From Lichenostomus cassidix (Eukaryota > Chordata > Aves > Passeriformes > Meliphagidae): a stretch of 64,000 nt of DNA. Below, one piece after another: positions 12,591 through 26,802 of the stretch. The notes under the pieces are model-generated. The model made no database searches, was not told the origin of the DNA, and saw only the letters and a list, made by a program, of their open reading frames with translations. Within the stretch, counting starts at the first letter, position 1. Each line of letters starts with the position of its first letter. The DNA is taken from positions 52,712,491 to 52,776,490 of the forward strand of contig CM039182.1 of NCBI GenBank assembly GCA_008360975.2, in the 5' to 3' direction. The translations under genes and the position numbers were made by a program.

Positions 12591-15500
12591 AAGATGGGAG
12601 ATGCAAATATAGCTAGAGAAGTTGTATATTGTTTTGCCTGCCTTTAAATAAGAGCAAATAAAGGTATAAAATAGATTGAAATTAATTAGGGACTTTAGGT
12701 GCCTCCACTTTGGAATGCCAAGTTTTACTCACTGTAACTGCACCTAGAATACTGAAAGTATTCTTTCTTATATTAAAAGTACACCCTTTTCAGTTTCTCA
12801 TGTTCAGGACCCCAAGGACACTGTTGGAAAAGTTAGAAGAACCAGATGTGTGAATTATCTAATTTCCATTGATATAAACAGGAGTAAAGTGCTTAAAGAA
12901 GGAATGATGTGCCTCTTTGCTACAACCTAGTGTTTTAATGGATTCAACAGAGACTTAAAACTTGCGCCAAAGATTAAGAACTTACAGAAATTTTCAATCA
13001 AAATCTCCAACAGTCAGCGAACAAATAAAAGCCTCTACTGTCATTGAGCATGACACTTCTTTTTACATCAGTATAACACTTTTAAACTTTCCAAAGATGG
13101 CTTAAGCTATACAACATTTCTCTCATCTGCTGCTTAGGGTAGAGCTGTGTGTGCAGCGCCATGTTTTAATTTAGGCAAGGCTTGGGAGTATGCTGACAGT
13201 CACAGCACGGTGGAGGGAAAGAGATGAAGAGAAAATGTCCATGTGGATCATTGCTTGATTTAGACAGGATTTGCTTCCAAGGCCAGAATGAACTTGGATC
13301 AAAATGTAGACCTACTCTTCAGCAGCCCACCCTGGATTTGAATATATTGCTTGTTGGGATTTTTCCCCTTTCCTGTCAGTCCAGGGCATCACTTGGACCA
13401 CTTCTTTCTATGCTCAGGAATACCAATCCTTTTGCATTGCCTTCAAGGACGTAAGAAAAAAATCCCATGGATTTTGAAGGCTGAAATGAAGCAGAAACCT
13501 ATTTCTGCTGGCTGCAATGCAAGTACATAGAGATGGCCCAAATCACAAGCTATGATTTTTTTTCCTTTGTGACCTTATAAATTGAGAAAGCTAGACAATC
13601 CTGCAGGTCATTAGTTTGGCAATCCCTCTGCTTCAACAACAGAAGCACAGGGAGATGTGACTCATTTCCCAACCACCACTACCTCTGACAGTTGAAGACA
13701 AATTACTGCCCAGTCTCTGGGCCAGCAAGGTACTTTTCTATAAGCTCTAATATGCCAGGCTTGTGGTGAAAAGGTGAAGCCACCTCAGTCCTTGCAATAG
13801 CCATGCTCTTTTCCCTCATGATTTTCCATCATAAAGGTGGAAAAAATATCCAATTCTAAATTTATCAGCAATCTATAGTTTTCTAGCAGCTAGGGGGAAA
13901 GAAGGGAAAGACTTTATGTACATAAACAGCCATTGCATTTGAATTTCCTCTTCTTTTTTTTTTTTTTTCCCAGGCAGAAGCATGTTTCTTATTTATCTGA
14001 AAACATCCTGTTCAGATTTAAGATTTTCTGTGGCTAGTTGCTGTTCATTATTATCTGTTCTCAAACCAGTCAGGATGGGGATCATTTCTGATGGGTTACC
14101 AACAGGGAAAATAAAACAAATGAGGAGAGTAGTTGTGTGGGGAATCCTTGCATGGTGTGGCTGATGTTATGATCTGTATTTGAAACAGGATAGGTTATGG
14201 AAGATCGACCAGCACTTTTGAAAAAGTCAGCTAAATAGCAGGATATCTGCTGGGCAAATACATCCGTGTGTCCCTTTTGTGACTGTTACTCATTACTACA
14301 CAGTTTAAAATGTGTGCATCAAGAAAGAATCTGGGTAGCCTTATGATCTAGCTGTTATACATGATGTGCCTTGTGCCCTTCCTTGACTCAATCATATAGA
14401 TTTTTAACCATACATACATCATAACAGCAATTATTTGACTCCTCCTTTGGAAAGTATTTCTACATATGCATTTCAAGGGACCTCCAACATTTAGTTCAGA
14501 AAATGTTCTTAATCCAACATCTAAAGATCAAGTTTCTTAAAGTCTGCAAAAAGCTCGATGTAAATACTACCTAGAAACCCTTCCTAAGTTAGTGGAAGCA
14601 ACAGGATATGCGGAATATTCTGGCTTTTGTTTCTTGCTTCAGTAATGGCCACTTTTTGCTCTTCAACACATGAAGAGTTCCTTTAGCCGGGTGAGGCTCG
14701 CTGTGTGTTGCAGAGCATTACCGAAGAAGAATGCTGAAAGAGTTACATTGCATTGCCTTTCAGTTTTTGTGCATATAAATCAACCTTAGATCATAAAACA
14801 CAACCTGTAATAACAATCACAAATATTTAATAAATTTCTATCTAGTTTTAAAACCTGTTCAAATACTTTGTACCACCCACAAAAACATTTGTAATAAATT
14901 GCAAAGCAATAAAAATCACATAACACATAATTACTGGCATTATTGTATACGCCACTATTTTTTTTTAGGAGGAGGAGCTGGGTAAAAAGAGGAAGAGGCT
15001 GGGTTTAAAGAAAAAAGGAAACTTTTCAATTGTATTTCCTGAGCTAATTAATTATATGAAATTTTAAATAATAAATTTTAAGCAGTGCTTAATACAGAAA
15101 AGGGCTTTTTCAAACAGTTCTCTAGGTCTGCTTCTGAATGAGTCATTACTGATCAGTAGGATTCTCTTAAGTGGGGATTTACAGTAAAAGAACCAAAACC
15201 TATTTCCGTAGAAATTAGTGGCAAACTCCCACTGACTTCAACAGAGGATTGGCCTGGCAGACTTTCTAGAGCCAGGGATGGAAACATAAGGAAAAGTGTT
15301 AGGATTTTTTTCTAATAAATCAGCAAGGATTCTTTCAATTCTATTTCCACAGCTTTCAGCACATTTTATCATTGTCCTAGTTTGCACACATGAATGAGGC
15401 ATGTACGTGTAAATGGCTTAAATATGTACAAACACTAAATGCATGCTTACATTTGCACTATTGTAAGCTCCTTCTTTCTTATCTATAGCTTGCGGTGAAT

Positions 15501-15767
15501 TTGCAAGAGTTGTGTGTTAGTTTGTTTTTAAGAAGTAGTTTACTGGCCACTGTAAAGCTATTCTGTTGACTCAAAAACAGAAGAAGAAGCCAGTTCTATC
15601 AAGCAAGGAAGAGACGAGCAAGAGAACAGAACACCTGTTTTCAGGTGAAAATATCAGCTTTTGTGCTTAAAATAAGGACTGTGCTAATTGGAATGTAACA
15701 TTTGCAAAGCACCAGAAGTGACTCAGAAGCATGAATCTTCGTGTGGTTGCTGCTGTTGTTGTTTTGT
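12591..15767. other. Unique AT-rich noncoding sequence, no gene seen
   Basis: Nothing coding is recognised. A T-tract lies at about 13954-13968. The stretch 14780-15070 is very AT-rich with several TAATTA/AATAAA-like words and could be a conserved noncoding element, but this cannot be shown from one sequence. A block at about 15220-15255 (ACTCCCACTGACTTCA) resembles an old sauropsid repeat motif. Confidence 0.6.
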
Positions 15768-15790
15768 GTTGGTTGGTTGGTTGGTTGGTT
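15768..15790. repeat. (GGTT)n microsatellite
   Basis: Nearly six perfect GTTG/GGTT units in tandem, preceded by a GTT/GCT-rich stretch from about 15747. Confidence 0.95.
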
Positions 15791-18700
15791 AGGGTTTTTT
15801 TGTGATTGAAATCTAGCCTAATTCCCACTGAAAATTACAGGAACTTAGGAACTTGCACACCTCTTGGAAAAAGACTCAAAGTCTTCTGAATATATTACAC
15901 ATGAGCATTTCCACATTTGAAGTAAATTACCTACTCAGTTTAGAAAAAAAATCAGCTATAAGCTTTACTTATTAGGTTAATTCGTTGTCAAAACCTGATT
16001 TATTCCTTAATAAGTTCCCTGATAATTATTACTTACCAAACATACTAAAAAATAGCAATTTCTTTTCAAGAATCTCAATTAATCTGATCAAAGGTATAAT
16101 ATAGGAGAGATTCAAAACATGGTAAGGATTTACGCAAGCACTGTTAGAAATGCTGCCTCTGGAACTGGATACAATGGAATGGGAGTTGCAAGACATGGCT
16201 CAGTGCTTCTGGAAATGTTCTCACTGTCTCTAACCTGGGTTCTGTTTTGCCTAGGATTTTCTGAGATTTAAGCAAACCAGAGTAGATCATGTTTAATTTT
16301 GTAAGTATATATAAAGGATTTAATACATCTGTATATATATAGACATAAAAAAATTAACTATCAGAAAAACTGGCCTTCATATACACATACATAAATTTGA
16401 GATCTTTCTAAAGCATTGTCTTGCAAGGCCTCGTTGCTGGGTTGGTTCTTTTACAAATGGGGTCTGAGAAGGAGCTGCTGGTACTGTGAGGAGTGGGCAA
16501 AGATGACTTGCAGGCTCAGTCCCAAAAATGCTTCTTGGCTCTGAATTCACAAGTGGCATTCAGCCCCTGGGGTGTGGTGATGTTACTGAGTGGAAGAGAA
16601 AAAGGCAGCAAGTGAGACCAGGTACTCAACCTTGTCATGAATGTCCTTGTCCCTGGCAGATATCCCAGTACCTCTTTGGCTCTCAGGAAGACTTCCACTT
16701 GCTTTGGAGGGTAAACTGATAACTCACTTGAAGGGAAGCAAACTGTCATTACTTCCCTAAAAATAGGATTTAAAAGAGCTCAGTATGTGGAACTTCGCAG
16801 TTTCCTACTGTCTTCTTTTTCCCTAATACAGTATTTCTGTCTTTAAACCAATGCTTTGAAAAATTCAGTTAAAAAAAAGTAAAGCATGAAATTAGAAAAA
16901 TATCTATTTCAATACTGCTGAAATGCTTTTCTTGTCTCTAAATTAAAGTCCTGCAGGTGAAAAATGCAAGAAAAACAATTTGTGGCATTTCCACAGGCAG
17001 TCACAAGATCAAGTAAAACAAATTGTGGATGAAGGGAGGAACAGACTCTGCCAACTGCAGCAGCTGAGTTTGAAAGTTACATTCTTCCACCAAGTACTTT
17101 TCCCATTGTTAACATGTGTACCAAGGCATTTGGGGATGATATGCATGCACTGCACACAGACAGTCACGGGATTAAGCAGAGCCACTCACAGAATAAATTA
17201 GCCTCAGTGTTAATCACACAAACCTGGCATGCAAAGAAATTACAAGTATTGGCCTCCACATAAGGGTTACATTCATCTTCTAACAATAAACATTGTATGC
17301 ATGCATGGAACATTACTTGTAGATCATTCTGGGATTACCAATGAGCAAGCAGTGGGTTGACAATGTGGTGAAACAAAGAAAAAACCCTCTGCTGAATGGT
17401 ATTAATCAAAACATGGAACCAAATTTTTAACAGACTGAGACAGAGGAAGCAAATTGGAGTTTAGTGTACACTTGAGATGCAAGACTAATGGTCCCAGAGC
17501 AAAAACACTGAGTCCAAATATCTAAGCTAGTGAAGGCATATTTAGACACCTAAACAAAAATGGCTGGATCTGCTTTGTCACTGAGAACCTGCTCTTCCCA
17601 GTGAAATCAGTGGGTTTAATGGTATAGCTCTAGGAGCACAGGTTTGAAATTTGTAAATATGACATGGAATAAATAATGGGGAGAGCAAAAGCTGCATTAG
17701 CAGATGCACTAGTGTTTGCCATACCAGTGTCCTGCAGATGTTACAGAGACGAAAGCAATTTTCCACGATAGATGATATATCCAATACATATACAATTAAA
17801 GTAATGGGAAACAAAATGAGAAATGGGGTCATGCTCATCTGCTCTTTTGAAGATGTTTTTTCCATAGAAAGAAGCAGCTGAATGCAACTGTCATTTAGTT
17901 ACATCAAAACAACATAACATGTGCGAGCGAGGGAATCCTGGCACAATAATTGGCAGGGTAGCTGGTAATGTGCTGTGTGCTGGACACTGCTGCCTCTCTT
18001 TCTCTCCACCTCCCACATCCCCCACCCCCCCCCACCATACTTTTCACTTCTCAATAGGAAAAGTGAACTCAAAAGAAAGCTTCCAAAACACAAATAAGAA
18101 TTGTTCCCTGGATGGTAAATACATGGGATGTATGCAACAGATTTTATACCACTGGGTATGGGAAGATGAACAAGTCACTGAAGAGAAAGCCAGTATGTTG
18201 GACTGACAGCACACAAGCTGCTCTGTAGTAATAATCCTTATGCATCCTGCAGGACACTGCAATAAATGCAAAATACTTCACCTCTCAAAGGATTTGGATG
18301 CCTAAAGACACTCTATCTTCATGGGTCTAACCTGTACTGAAATCCATGGGAATCTGGCACATGAGTGCTTTTGTAAACATTACTAGCTCTCCACCTGTAA
18401 CTTTATGTACCTGAATTCCTTTGAAAAACATGACCTTGGAGTGCAGGAAGGTAATGAACCATTTTCATACTTGTTTCATTTGATGCATGTAGTGCATATA
18501 GGCCATTAGGAAAACTATTAACTTGCTTGCCACTGCGGGAGTTTCTGGTCCTTATGGCCTCTGCTGCTGGAGGAAAAGCAAGCAGCTCCTGGGGCAGGTG
18601 AAAAGGATCAGCATCCTATTGCATTTGGCAATACAGCTCTTCTACATCCACCTGCATTAAGTCCTTCTGCCAAACTATAAGCCCTATTTTTTTCCTGGTC

Positions 18701-19693
18701 CAGTTACATCTCCCAGAGTGCAGGTGGACAGGTAATATAGTAGACTGGAATTTCCTCAAGTTCAGCCCTGAAATCAATATGCTCCAGTTGTACCTAAAGG
18801 GGCCAGATTTTCCAAGTTGAGCAACTCTGGCTGAAGTCAGGGGACTGAAAGTCAGTCCAACAGAAACTTTGGGATGTGAACCTCTGAGAGAGATGTGTGG
18901 GTTCAACCCTCCTCCTTTCATAATAAGACCACTGCTATGGGGTTTGGGGATCCCTGATTCTCTATGGAGTAAGCTCTTTGCTAATGTTTCCTCTTGTTCT
19001 TTTCCCGTACAATAGCACTGGTGCTTGCCTTTAAGCAGTGCCTTCCCTTTTGAGCAGTGGAGAATACCTGTGAAACTACAGACACACCAGCACAGATGAG
19101 ATGACTGGCCCATATAGTTTTCAGTCAGTGTCTAATGGAAGTCTCATAAACAGTATTACAAACTTCTGGGTCCTTGTTGAGGAATGACAAATTAGGAGAG
19201 GAACTGGAACAGGAGGATTCAGAAGTCTGAAATTAGTGTATTTCCCACTGCAGATATACTTTTCCATGATATTGTGCCTCACCCAGCTCTGACACTGCCC
19301 TCTCAGACTAACACTCTGTGCTAAATAATATTAATATAACAAAAATTGTGAATGTTGCATCAATTAAAGGCTTCATAGGTATTACAGCTAGCACTTATCT
19401 TTTCTACTCTGACATAGAACTACAGGACACTGAAAGATGTGACCTTAAAATTTATTCATTACTTTATATTTTTGGAGCATTATTAAATTGGTATTGCGTC
19501 TTATGCATTTAAACTCCACTATATACAGCTCCAGTTTAAACCTTTCAATTAAATATGTAGAAAGAACAACAGCAACAACAAAATACAACTGTTGAGAAGC
19601 TACAAAACCCACTGAAATAATCACCTTTGCAATGAGAATCCTTTAATTTCTCCTTTAAGGATATTAACTAAGCCTTTATTGTACTACATGTAC
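15791..19693. other. Unique noncoding sequence, no gene seen
   Basis: This stretch contains the longest open frame of the window (165 codons, minus, 18616-19113). It has no recognisable domain, no CpG-rich promoter nearby and an unremarkable amino-acid composition, so I treat it as chance. A C-rich low-complexity tract occurs at about 18005-18035. Confidence 0.65.
18005..18035. repeat. C-rich low-complexity tract
   Basis: Runs of C separated by A or T (CTCCCACATCCCCCACCCCC and onward). The complementary strand has G runs that might stack, but spacing and run lengths do not make a clean quadruplex pattern. Confidence 0.75.
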
Positions 19694-19719
19694 ACCCCCC
19701 CAAAAAAAAAAAAAAAAAA
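19694..19719. repeat. C8/A18 homopolymer junction
   Basis: A run of about seven to eight C is followed directly by about eighteen A. The A-run could be a retroposed tail, but the upstream 300 bases resemble no element I know. Homopolymers of this length are also prone to sequencing-length error. Confidence 0.85.
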
Positions 19720-22700
19720 GATGTAAAGAAGTATTGCATAGATTATTTAAGCCTGAACCTTACTGCTAAATGCACCTGTGGTCACAAAATGCTGCATTTA
19801 ATTTGATGGTTTAAGAAGCCTAAGTACAAGGAGATAGTAGCTAGTTAAGGGCATTTTAGCCTTCCTAGTTACCAGAGGAATTTTATCTCTAAGAATTTTG
19901 GCACAGATAAGGAAAAAACCCTCCTGTCTCCCATCTCTTAAGCCTGCACTTTAGCCACACATCCATTCCCTCCCTATCTATGTGAAAGCTGGAAGACCAC
20001 AGTGTCTGGCAAAATATTTAATGATAATAATACTAAAACATTTCCCACTGACTGAGGGAACTACAGAAGTAACATATAGTGTGTGTAGGCCTCTGTCCAG
20101 GAATAATAAACTATAGGTTTCAGTCTGGTGGTGAAAAAGATCTCAGATAGCAGTGAAACAAATACATTTATCCGTATAAGACTGAAAGATAGCTGTGCTG
20201 GGCCAAACATTAAGTGATAATTACTAAGGATAAGCAAACCCTGTGGAGCCAGGGGTTTTGTAAGCAGCTCAGGCTTTTAATATGTTTTGGAGTTAGGGTT
20301 TTATAAAATACTAGGCTTAGGGAAAAAAAATTTGGAAATATTTGGAAAACTCATAACTTTCCTTTTCCTGTCCCTACTCCACTGCTTCTGTTGGAATAAC
20401 AGTAATGGTCATGTAGGTCCCACAAGGAGAGTAAAAATATGGGTGCTCACCTCTAGCCTCTAAATGCTGGGCACCTTACAGGACACTGAGGCTGATACAC
20501 TGCCTCTTGCACACCCAAGCAGCTCAGAGTGCTCTTCCCCCAGCTGAGAGTGGAGAATAACCAGAAAACCTCAAGGTTCTCAAGCCTCTTAGTTTTTGTC
20601 ATACCCATCGTGATAGTTGGCATTTCTTTCTCAAGGTCTCAGCTTCTCCAACTGGCTCATTACCTAGTAATCTTTTTATTCTTTTAGGAAAAAGAAAGAA
20701 AAGATAAAGAAATTAAACCAAAATCTAGGTGCCACATCTTCTGGAAGGAGCTGTCCTCTCTTCTCCACTCAAGAGGTTTGCACTGGTGATTGTACCACAG
20801 ATCTGCACAAAATTATCATGCTACCTATAGGCATATCAGAAAAACAAGTCCTTGCTTGGCTTTTTGAGTCCCACAGAGAAAAGAAAAAAACAAGAGCAGA
20901 AGCAAGGAAGTTGTGCTGGCAGCAGCTGGGAGCAGGGAGTTACTGCTGTACAGAGATAGCCAGCTGTCTCAGCAGACAGCTCCACCATGCCAGGTGCTTT
21001 GCCCTCACCCACTGTTACCTAGCTTCACCTCTCCTCATTTGAGGCCACATCTGGAAACCTCACTGCTGTTAGTGCGGCTTCATTGCACAGTGGTAAGAGG
21101 CTGTACTGAGAGGAAAAATGGTGTGTAGAGCTATTGTAAAAATGCACATTTTTAAGAGGTAGTTTGGACAGCTGCAAAAAAAAAGTCACGTAAATCATCA
21201 CCTGGGGAGATACACAGGCCTTTATCCTTCCAAAATCTCTTGTCTTCATTTGCTGTGGAAAATGCAGCCTAGTTCTGCAAGTGGATGCTTTATTCTTTGT
21301 TTGTTCAGAGAGAAAAAAAGAAAAGAAACCCAGGCTTGCTCTGCTACATAGAAGACTTTGCCACCCAGCCTGAAATTCAGCTGCAGCAAAGGCACAAAGG
21401 CAAGGTGTCTTAAGACAGTGAAAGTCAAGGTGCCACCATATACCAGCATAAACAAATGCAGACTGGCTTTGCTCTGAAGTAACCAAGCCCCTGTTTTTGA
21501 AGGTGACTGATATCTTGAAGAGCCTAACAAGTCAGTTTCATACTATTGGCATGGCCAGAAACACTTTGCTCAGAGCTGCAGCGGAATATTTTGGCATCTG
21601 TACTCCTTTCAGTTGTAAACAGGATGCATTTACACTGCATGCAGTTCATATTCCCAGGCAGCAGTGGCTTCAGTGGCAGCAGCAGCAACAGCAGCCAGGA
21701 CTTGGGCATAATACTTTTACTCCACTGCCCTCATTTTCACTGGCTTTACTCTGCTCCACCATCCAAAAATGAAATGGAGTTAGTGACTCCTGAAAACAGA
21801 CCTCTTGAAGCAGATGTATGTAGCAACGCTTTCATTGTAGAGTGGACAAGCTGCCATTACTTCTTCCATTCACAAATGAAGAAATGTGAGGACTACGCTT
21901 TATGTCCACAGCAAAACTGGCTCCTGAGAGAATGAGAAGAATGGGAGAACTTTGCAGAAGTTGTAGGGTGCAGTTGTAAGAAGTGGGATCCACTGAAAAT
22001 ACAGCATTTTTCCCCTCTTCATAACTCAGCCAGAGGGAAGTGTTCGGCCACTACTAGGAATTCATACATTGTTAATTCAAGACTTCCTTCTCTTCACAGC
22101 AGCCCAAATTGGCATTTTGCCCCCTTTAAAGGGAAAACAAATCTAATCCTTTTGGAGTTCTGTTCCTCATTTCAAAAGTGTTTGAGTGGGTTTGAAATGA
22201 AACAAAATATGTCTACCTCTTCTTAGTAATTACAAATTACTGGAGCTGATTGGAGGAAGAAGTGATTGGAGGGCACATTACATGAACTCTGCACAGATTG
22301 CATGAAACAAACCTCTCTCTGTGAAACAATGCAGCTCAGGGACCTCTGATTTGACCATACTCCCCTGAAACACCAGGCCAAATATATCACAATAGTATTG
22401 CTGTTTTCAAAGGAGCTGAAAGATGCAATCAGTGCATTTATCAGAGAGTATATATTGGAGTCTGCCAGTCTGAATTTTACTTGAATTTGTACAAATTGGG
22501 TGTAGTGGTATTTGAATCAATTATCTCATGTCAGAAGAAATGAGATACAAGTCAGAAATAGATTCTAGAAATAAACCCTCCACCACTCTGCTTTGTTTTC
22601 TTTTCCCCCTGCCCCTCCCCACTGTCCCAGGCTGAATCAGAGAATTCAGATGATTGGTATCTTGTCACTAGAAAAAATAGCTGAAAACTGCTTCTGCTGA

Positions 22701-25700
22701 GCTGGATTAACCATGGGAAAATAGCCAAGAAAACCAAACAACAATCAGGGAATCTGGAAGTAAAATTCTCCTATCTGAGGTCTCAACACTGTCTGAAAAG
22801 GGCGCAAATCATCCCAATAATTGTGTAGATTGCTTGAATCTTTCTTTAGTGATGCAGCAATGTAGATGGAGTGTGAGCTAGAGAAGAAAGTCTGGAGGAG
22901 GCACCAGTCTGTTTGCATTATATAGTCATAGCTGGAGTTGACTTGCAGCATCTGTGAACAGGCTTCTCCTAATAAAGAGCTTCTTTAGAAGGATAATGAA
23001 ATCCTGCCAATTTAATAGCTAGGATAGAAGTGATGGGGAAGCAATGCTCACACTGGAGAAAGGTATGTGTTTTAGAAGAGAACAAGGCAGTGTTTCTGAA
23101 TAAAAGCAATATGACACTCCACAGGAAAGCTGGACTTTTAGACAAATAGTATTGCATAATCATTAAAGAAGTACAAAGGAAAAATGGATCCAGAATACCG
23201 AGCTGACTGCAAGGATTAATAAGACAAAGATTTGTCTCTTTCTCATATCCCATGCTTTGGCTGGGAGATACAGGAATAATAATTGTCATGATTTTAGGCA
23301 GAAAGATACTGTGGACAGGTATTGGGTTTGGGATGAAGGTCGGGAAAGTATTTTACCTGGAATTAAGAAGAGGGTAAGTTAGATATGTGAGTTACACAAT
23401 GGACTGTTCTGGTATCCATATGTAACTCTGGAGACAAAAAATATTCTCTAATCAGAAACAGCATTATTTGGGAGACATGTGATTTCAGTTTTCAGGAGAA
23501 AATATCAAGAGAATCATCCTCAACCCTGGGGAAATGCATACAAATGTCAATAGGACTGAAACTGTCCAAGGGGAAAATCAGAACGGTGACAGCAATTAGT
23601 GTGCAAAACAAGTATGTAGATGCAAGATAAAGAAGCCAATGACTCAGGACACAGCCAGACTGAAAATCATGCCTCAGTGTACATACTGTGGGAAGAACAC
23701 GAAAGGCAGAAATTAACATTCTCAGCCACTGAATACAAGTGTAGGGTGTAGCAAATCTTTCCCAGCATACAGACAGCTGTGAAGGAAAAACAGCTTTCAG
23801 CAGATGAAGAGATTGTAAGAGCACAAGAGCTATCAGGATTTAAGGAAAGATTGGGAAAACTAGCATTAAGGTTGGGGATAGCATTAGGATTTGTAAAAGA
23901 GCTCAGTTTCATTGCCAGATCCTGCAAGACTCACAGAGCTAGTGGAAAGCTTGCATCACCAGCACTGGCAAAAGGCTTGCTTGGGAGATAATGGGTCAAA
24001 AAGTTATGGTATAGCTTCAGGAGAGTTTTAGAGATGTGAAAAGTAAAGATGCAAAAGAGTGTTATTATTGCTACCTCCTTCAAGACTTGCAGGAACAGAA
24101 GAAGGAAGAGTGAAAGACGAAGATTATTTCTGAGGCACATTTAGTTTTGACTACAACTACAGTAGCAGCTTAAACTTCAAAATGACAGTGTCTGAAAAGC
24201 TGTGCTCAACCCTTTATTGTGTGTCTTTCAAAGAAAAGTGAATTGTTATTACTGTCCCAAGTTAAAGGGACATATGAAGCTCAGGATTAGAATCTGGGAG
24301 AGCAGGGACTGGCCAGTATGATTTGCTCCTTGACTGCGAGCTCACCTTGGTGAGGAAATTGATTTGATATGACAGGTGAAAGCAGCTTGTGGCTATGGCT
24401 GAATCTTTGGCTGTTTCAGATCAGTGATCACAGCTGATAAAGACATGTAGAGCTTGGATTTAGGAACAAGAATTGGCCTTAGAAAATCAAACCAACAGTC
24501 CTCATGGCTCTGAGAATAATCATAGGGAGATGCCTAGAGTATAAAACAGAGTAAGCCTAATAATACACCCTCAATATTCAGCCATGAATTTAATTTTTTT
24601 ATCTCACCTCATCTTAAGCACATATAAACAGTATCCACAGGTCACCCAGCAAAGGATTCTGTGCCTTAGTTATCCTATCTGAAAAGAATCAACTCCCTCA
24701 GTATTCTGAAACATGCCTCTTTCTGACTTAATTTGATTACCCTAGGTTTGCATTGAACAAGACAGTGAACAAATGATCACAATGGATCCTTTCCATTCTG
24801 CCAAAGGTTTTACAAATCCTTATCATATTGACCCTGTACCTTCTCCTTTCCAGAACAGAAATGCCTAACTTGCTTATGACTGGGCCTTGTGTAGCCCAGT
24901 TCTTTTACATTTTTATTCATAAAGCAATGCTGAGTATCAAATTAAGTAAGAGCTCTTCAGCTTTCCAAAAATAAAGGGTTAGGTTGATACTGCTTTGGAA
25001 TAAGAGAATAATGTGCTATTGCAGCCTCTGGGTACCTCTCATGCAACCCTGAGAACTGGGGTACAGAGACCAAGAGAACTTGTGGCCATGACAACCTCTG
25101 TCCCTGTGAACTTTGCAGACCTAAATCTCAAAGCCAGATCTCCAGGGACCTCCTGTTGAGTTTCCACACTTCCTGCTGCCAGGGGACAGAGGAAATAGAG
25201 GTGTGTCTGGGCATCTTATAGCAAAGAACAATAACAAGAACAAGTTGGTGTGCCCTGGAGAAAGAAGTAATTTGTTACTGCCTGAAAAAATGGCCTCCCA
25301 TGACAACTTGAACAGATCAAAATAGGAACTAGCTAGGAAAGATAACTTTACTCCCTACTGCATGCTCAAGGAGCAGCTGCAGCATCCAGTTACATGTTTG
25401 TCCCTATAAAAATCAACCTTGGCCGGTATTTCTGCATAGCCAGATATGTGCCTATGGGTTGCTATAGTAAACTTTACCTCCTTCTCCCAGCTGCTCTCCT
25501 GCTGCCTTGCCTAAGCACTTCTGGGGATGCCTAGGGACAAGATGGCACAGAATAGCAGCATAGCCAATGTGTTTCTGGCAAGAGTTGGGATTAGGAAGCA
25601 AGGATCTGCTTTCCTTCTTGACCCTTGGATTTTCAAAAAATCAGGTGAAGGATACAGCTTAAAAATGGGAGTTTGCCATGTAAAATGCAATACGCTTGCA

Positions 25701-26802
25701 TGGTAAACTGTCTTGGATTACTGCCTTAAGGCTAGGGTTTGGGTCAGCTCAAGGGTTGCAATTTAGTACAAGGAAAACTAGAATGAAACACAAGCCTCAG
25801 TCTTACCTCTGCTGGTAAAGAAGGATAAAGAAAGCAGTCATTAGTATGGAGAAAGGATGTGTGATTGAGTTTTTCTGCCTAGCCTCTGACTGAGCTCAGC
25901 ATGAACACTATAGTTAGGAACACTCTTAAGAAAACCAATAGAGCTAGTTCTTAATATCAAACCTTGGATTTTCAAATAACTTCTTTTGAGTTGCAAGCAT
26001 CTCTTTCAGGTGCTTAGGATTTATAGGACAAGAGAAGAAGAAATATAAATTGAGGTTCATTTCTCAGTCTTGCACATCTTGCTATGATAAAGAGGGAATG
26101 ATGTAGTTAGCAGGAAGAATTAGTTCACAACTAACTCCTGTTTTCTCTAAGGGTTTGTGATTTCTGTTTCAGGACAAATGGTTAGGTATATTGATAGAAT
26201 TTCATTCAGAAAAGAAGTGAAAATATTACTCTTAGCATCTTACAAGTTGTGCCAGAGTCAAGTGTTCATTTGGCAGAAATTATTTAAGTTTTGTTTCTGC
26301 CAGGAGGCAAACCTCCCTTTCAGGGCTGAAGCTGAGGGGAAGAAAGTCTCTAAATAGTTTTATGTTTGTGCCCTGCGAATCATAACAGGTAAGATGAAAG
26401 ACACAGTTAGCAGGAAGAAGAAAGTAATGAATTATTTCAGCACTTCAAGAACCTGTCTTTTGTAGTACAAGTAAGGTGGGGAAGAGGAAGTCTAGAACTC
26501 CAGGGACTTTCTTCTGGGAACTAGACTACAGGACCAACATGAGGTGAGTAGCCTCCAGGCCAAATAATTTGTGATTAATTTTATGGTTCACATGAGTTGC
26601 AGATTGTTCAGTCCTAGTGTGTTTTAATCTAGTCCCATCTGATGAGGCATAAGAAATTTGCCATAACTTCTTTCCCCCGATTCACTTCAATGCAACATCT
26701 TACCATTTTAGCGACTGTTAAGATTCAGGAACAAATCTAGCTTCACAGTTTTCATTGGCTAATGAAAGGAGAGGCCTTAAGCCCATGACAGGAATCACAC
26801 TC
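19720..26802. other. Unique noncoding sequence, no gene seen
   Basis: The 153-codon minus-strand frame at 21025-21486 and the 129-codon plus frame at 21546-21935 show no domain or exon context. CAG/CAA-rich bases near 21675-21700 are a short low-complexity stretch. A possible SINE remnant near 24225-24310 is listed separately. Confidence 0.65.
24225..24310 (-). repeat. Possible MIR-like SINE remnant
   Basis: The order 'TTATTACTGTCCCA', 'AAGCTCAGGATTAGAATCTGGG' follows the reverse complement of a MIR core and tRNA-related segment, including a degraded B-box complement (GGATTAGAATC). The match is weak and the middle is mostly lost, so it may be coincidental. Confidence 0.3.

Noticed and set aside
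18616..19113. Longest open frame, 165 codons on the minus strand
   Set aside because: No domain, signal peptide or membrane segment is recognisable and no exon or promoter context surrounds it. In 64 kb read in six frames one frame of this length is expected by chance.
21025..21486. 153-codon minus-strand frame and overlapping plus-strand frames
   Set aside because: No similarity to any known family, and frames overlap on both strands. The composition and lack of splice sites around it favour chance.
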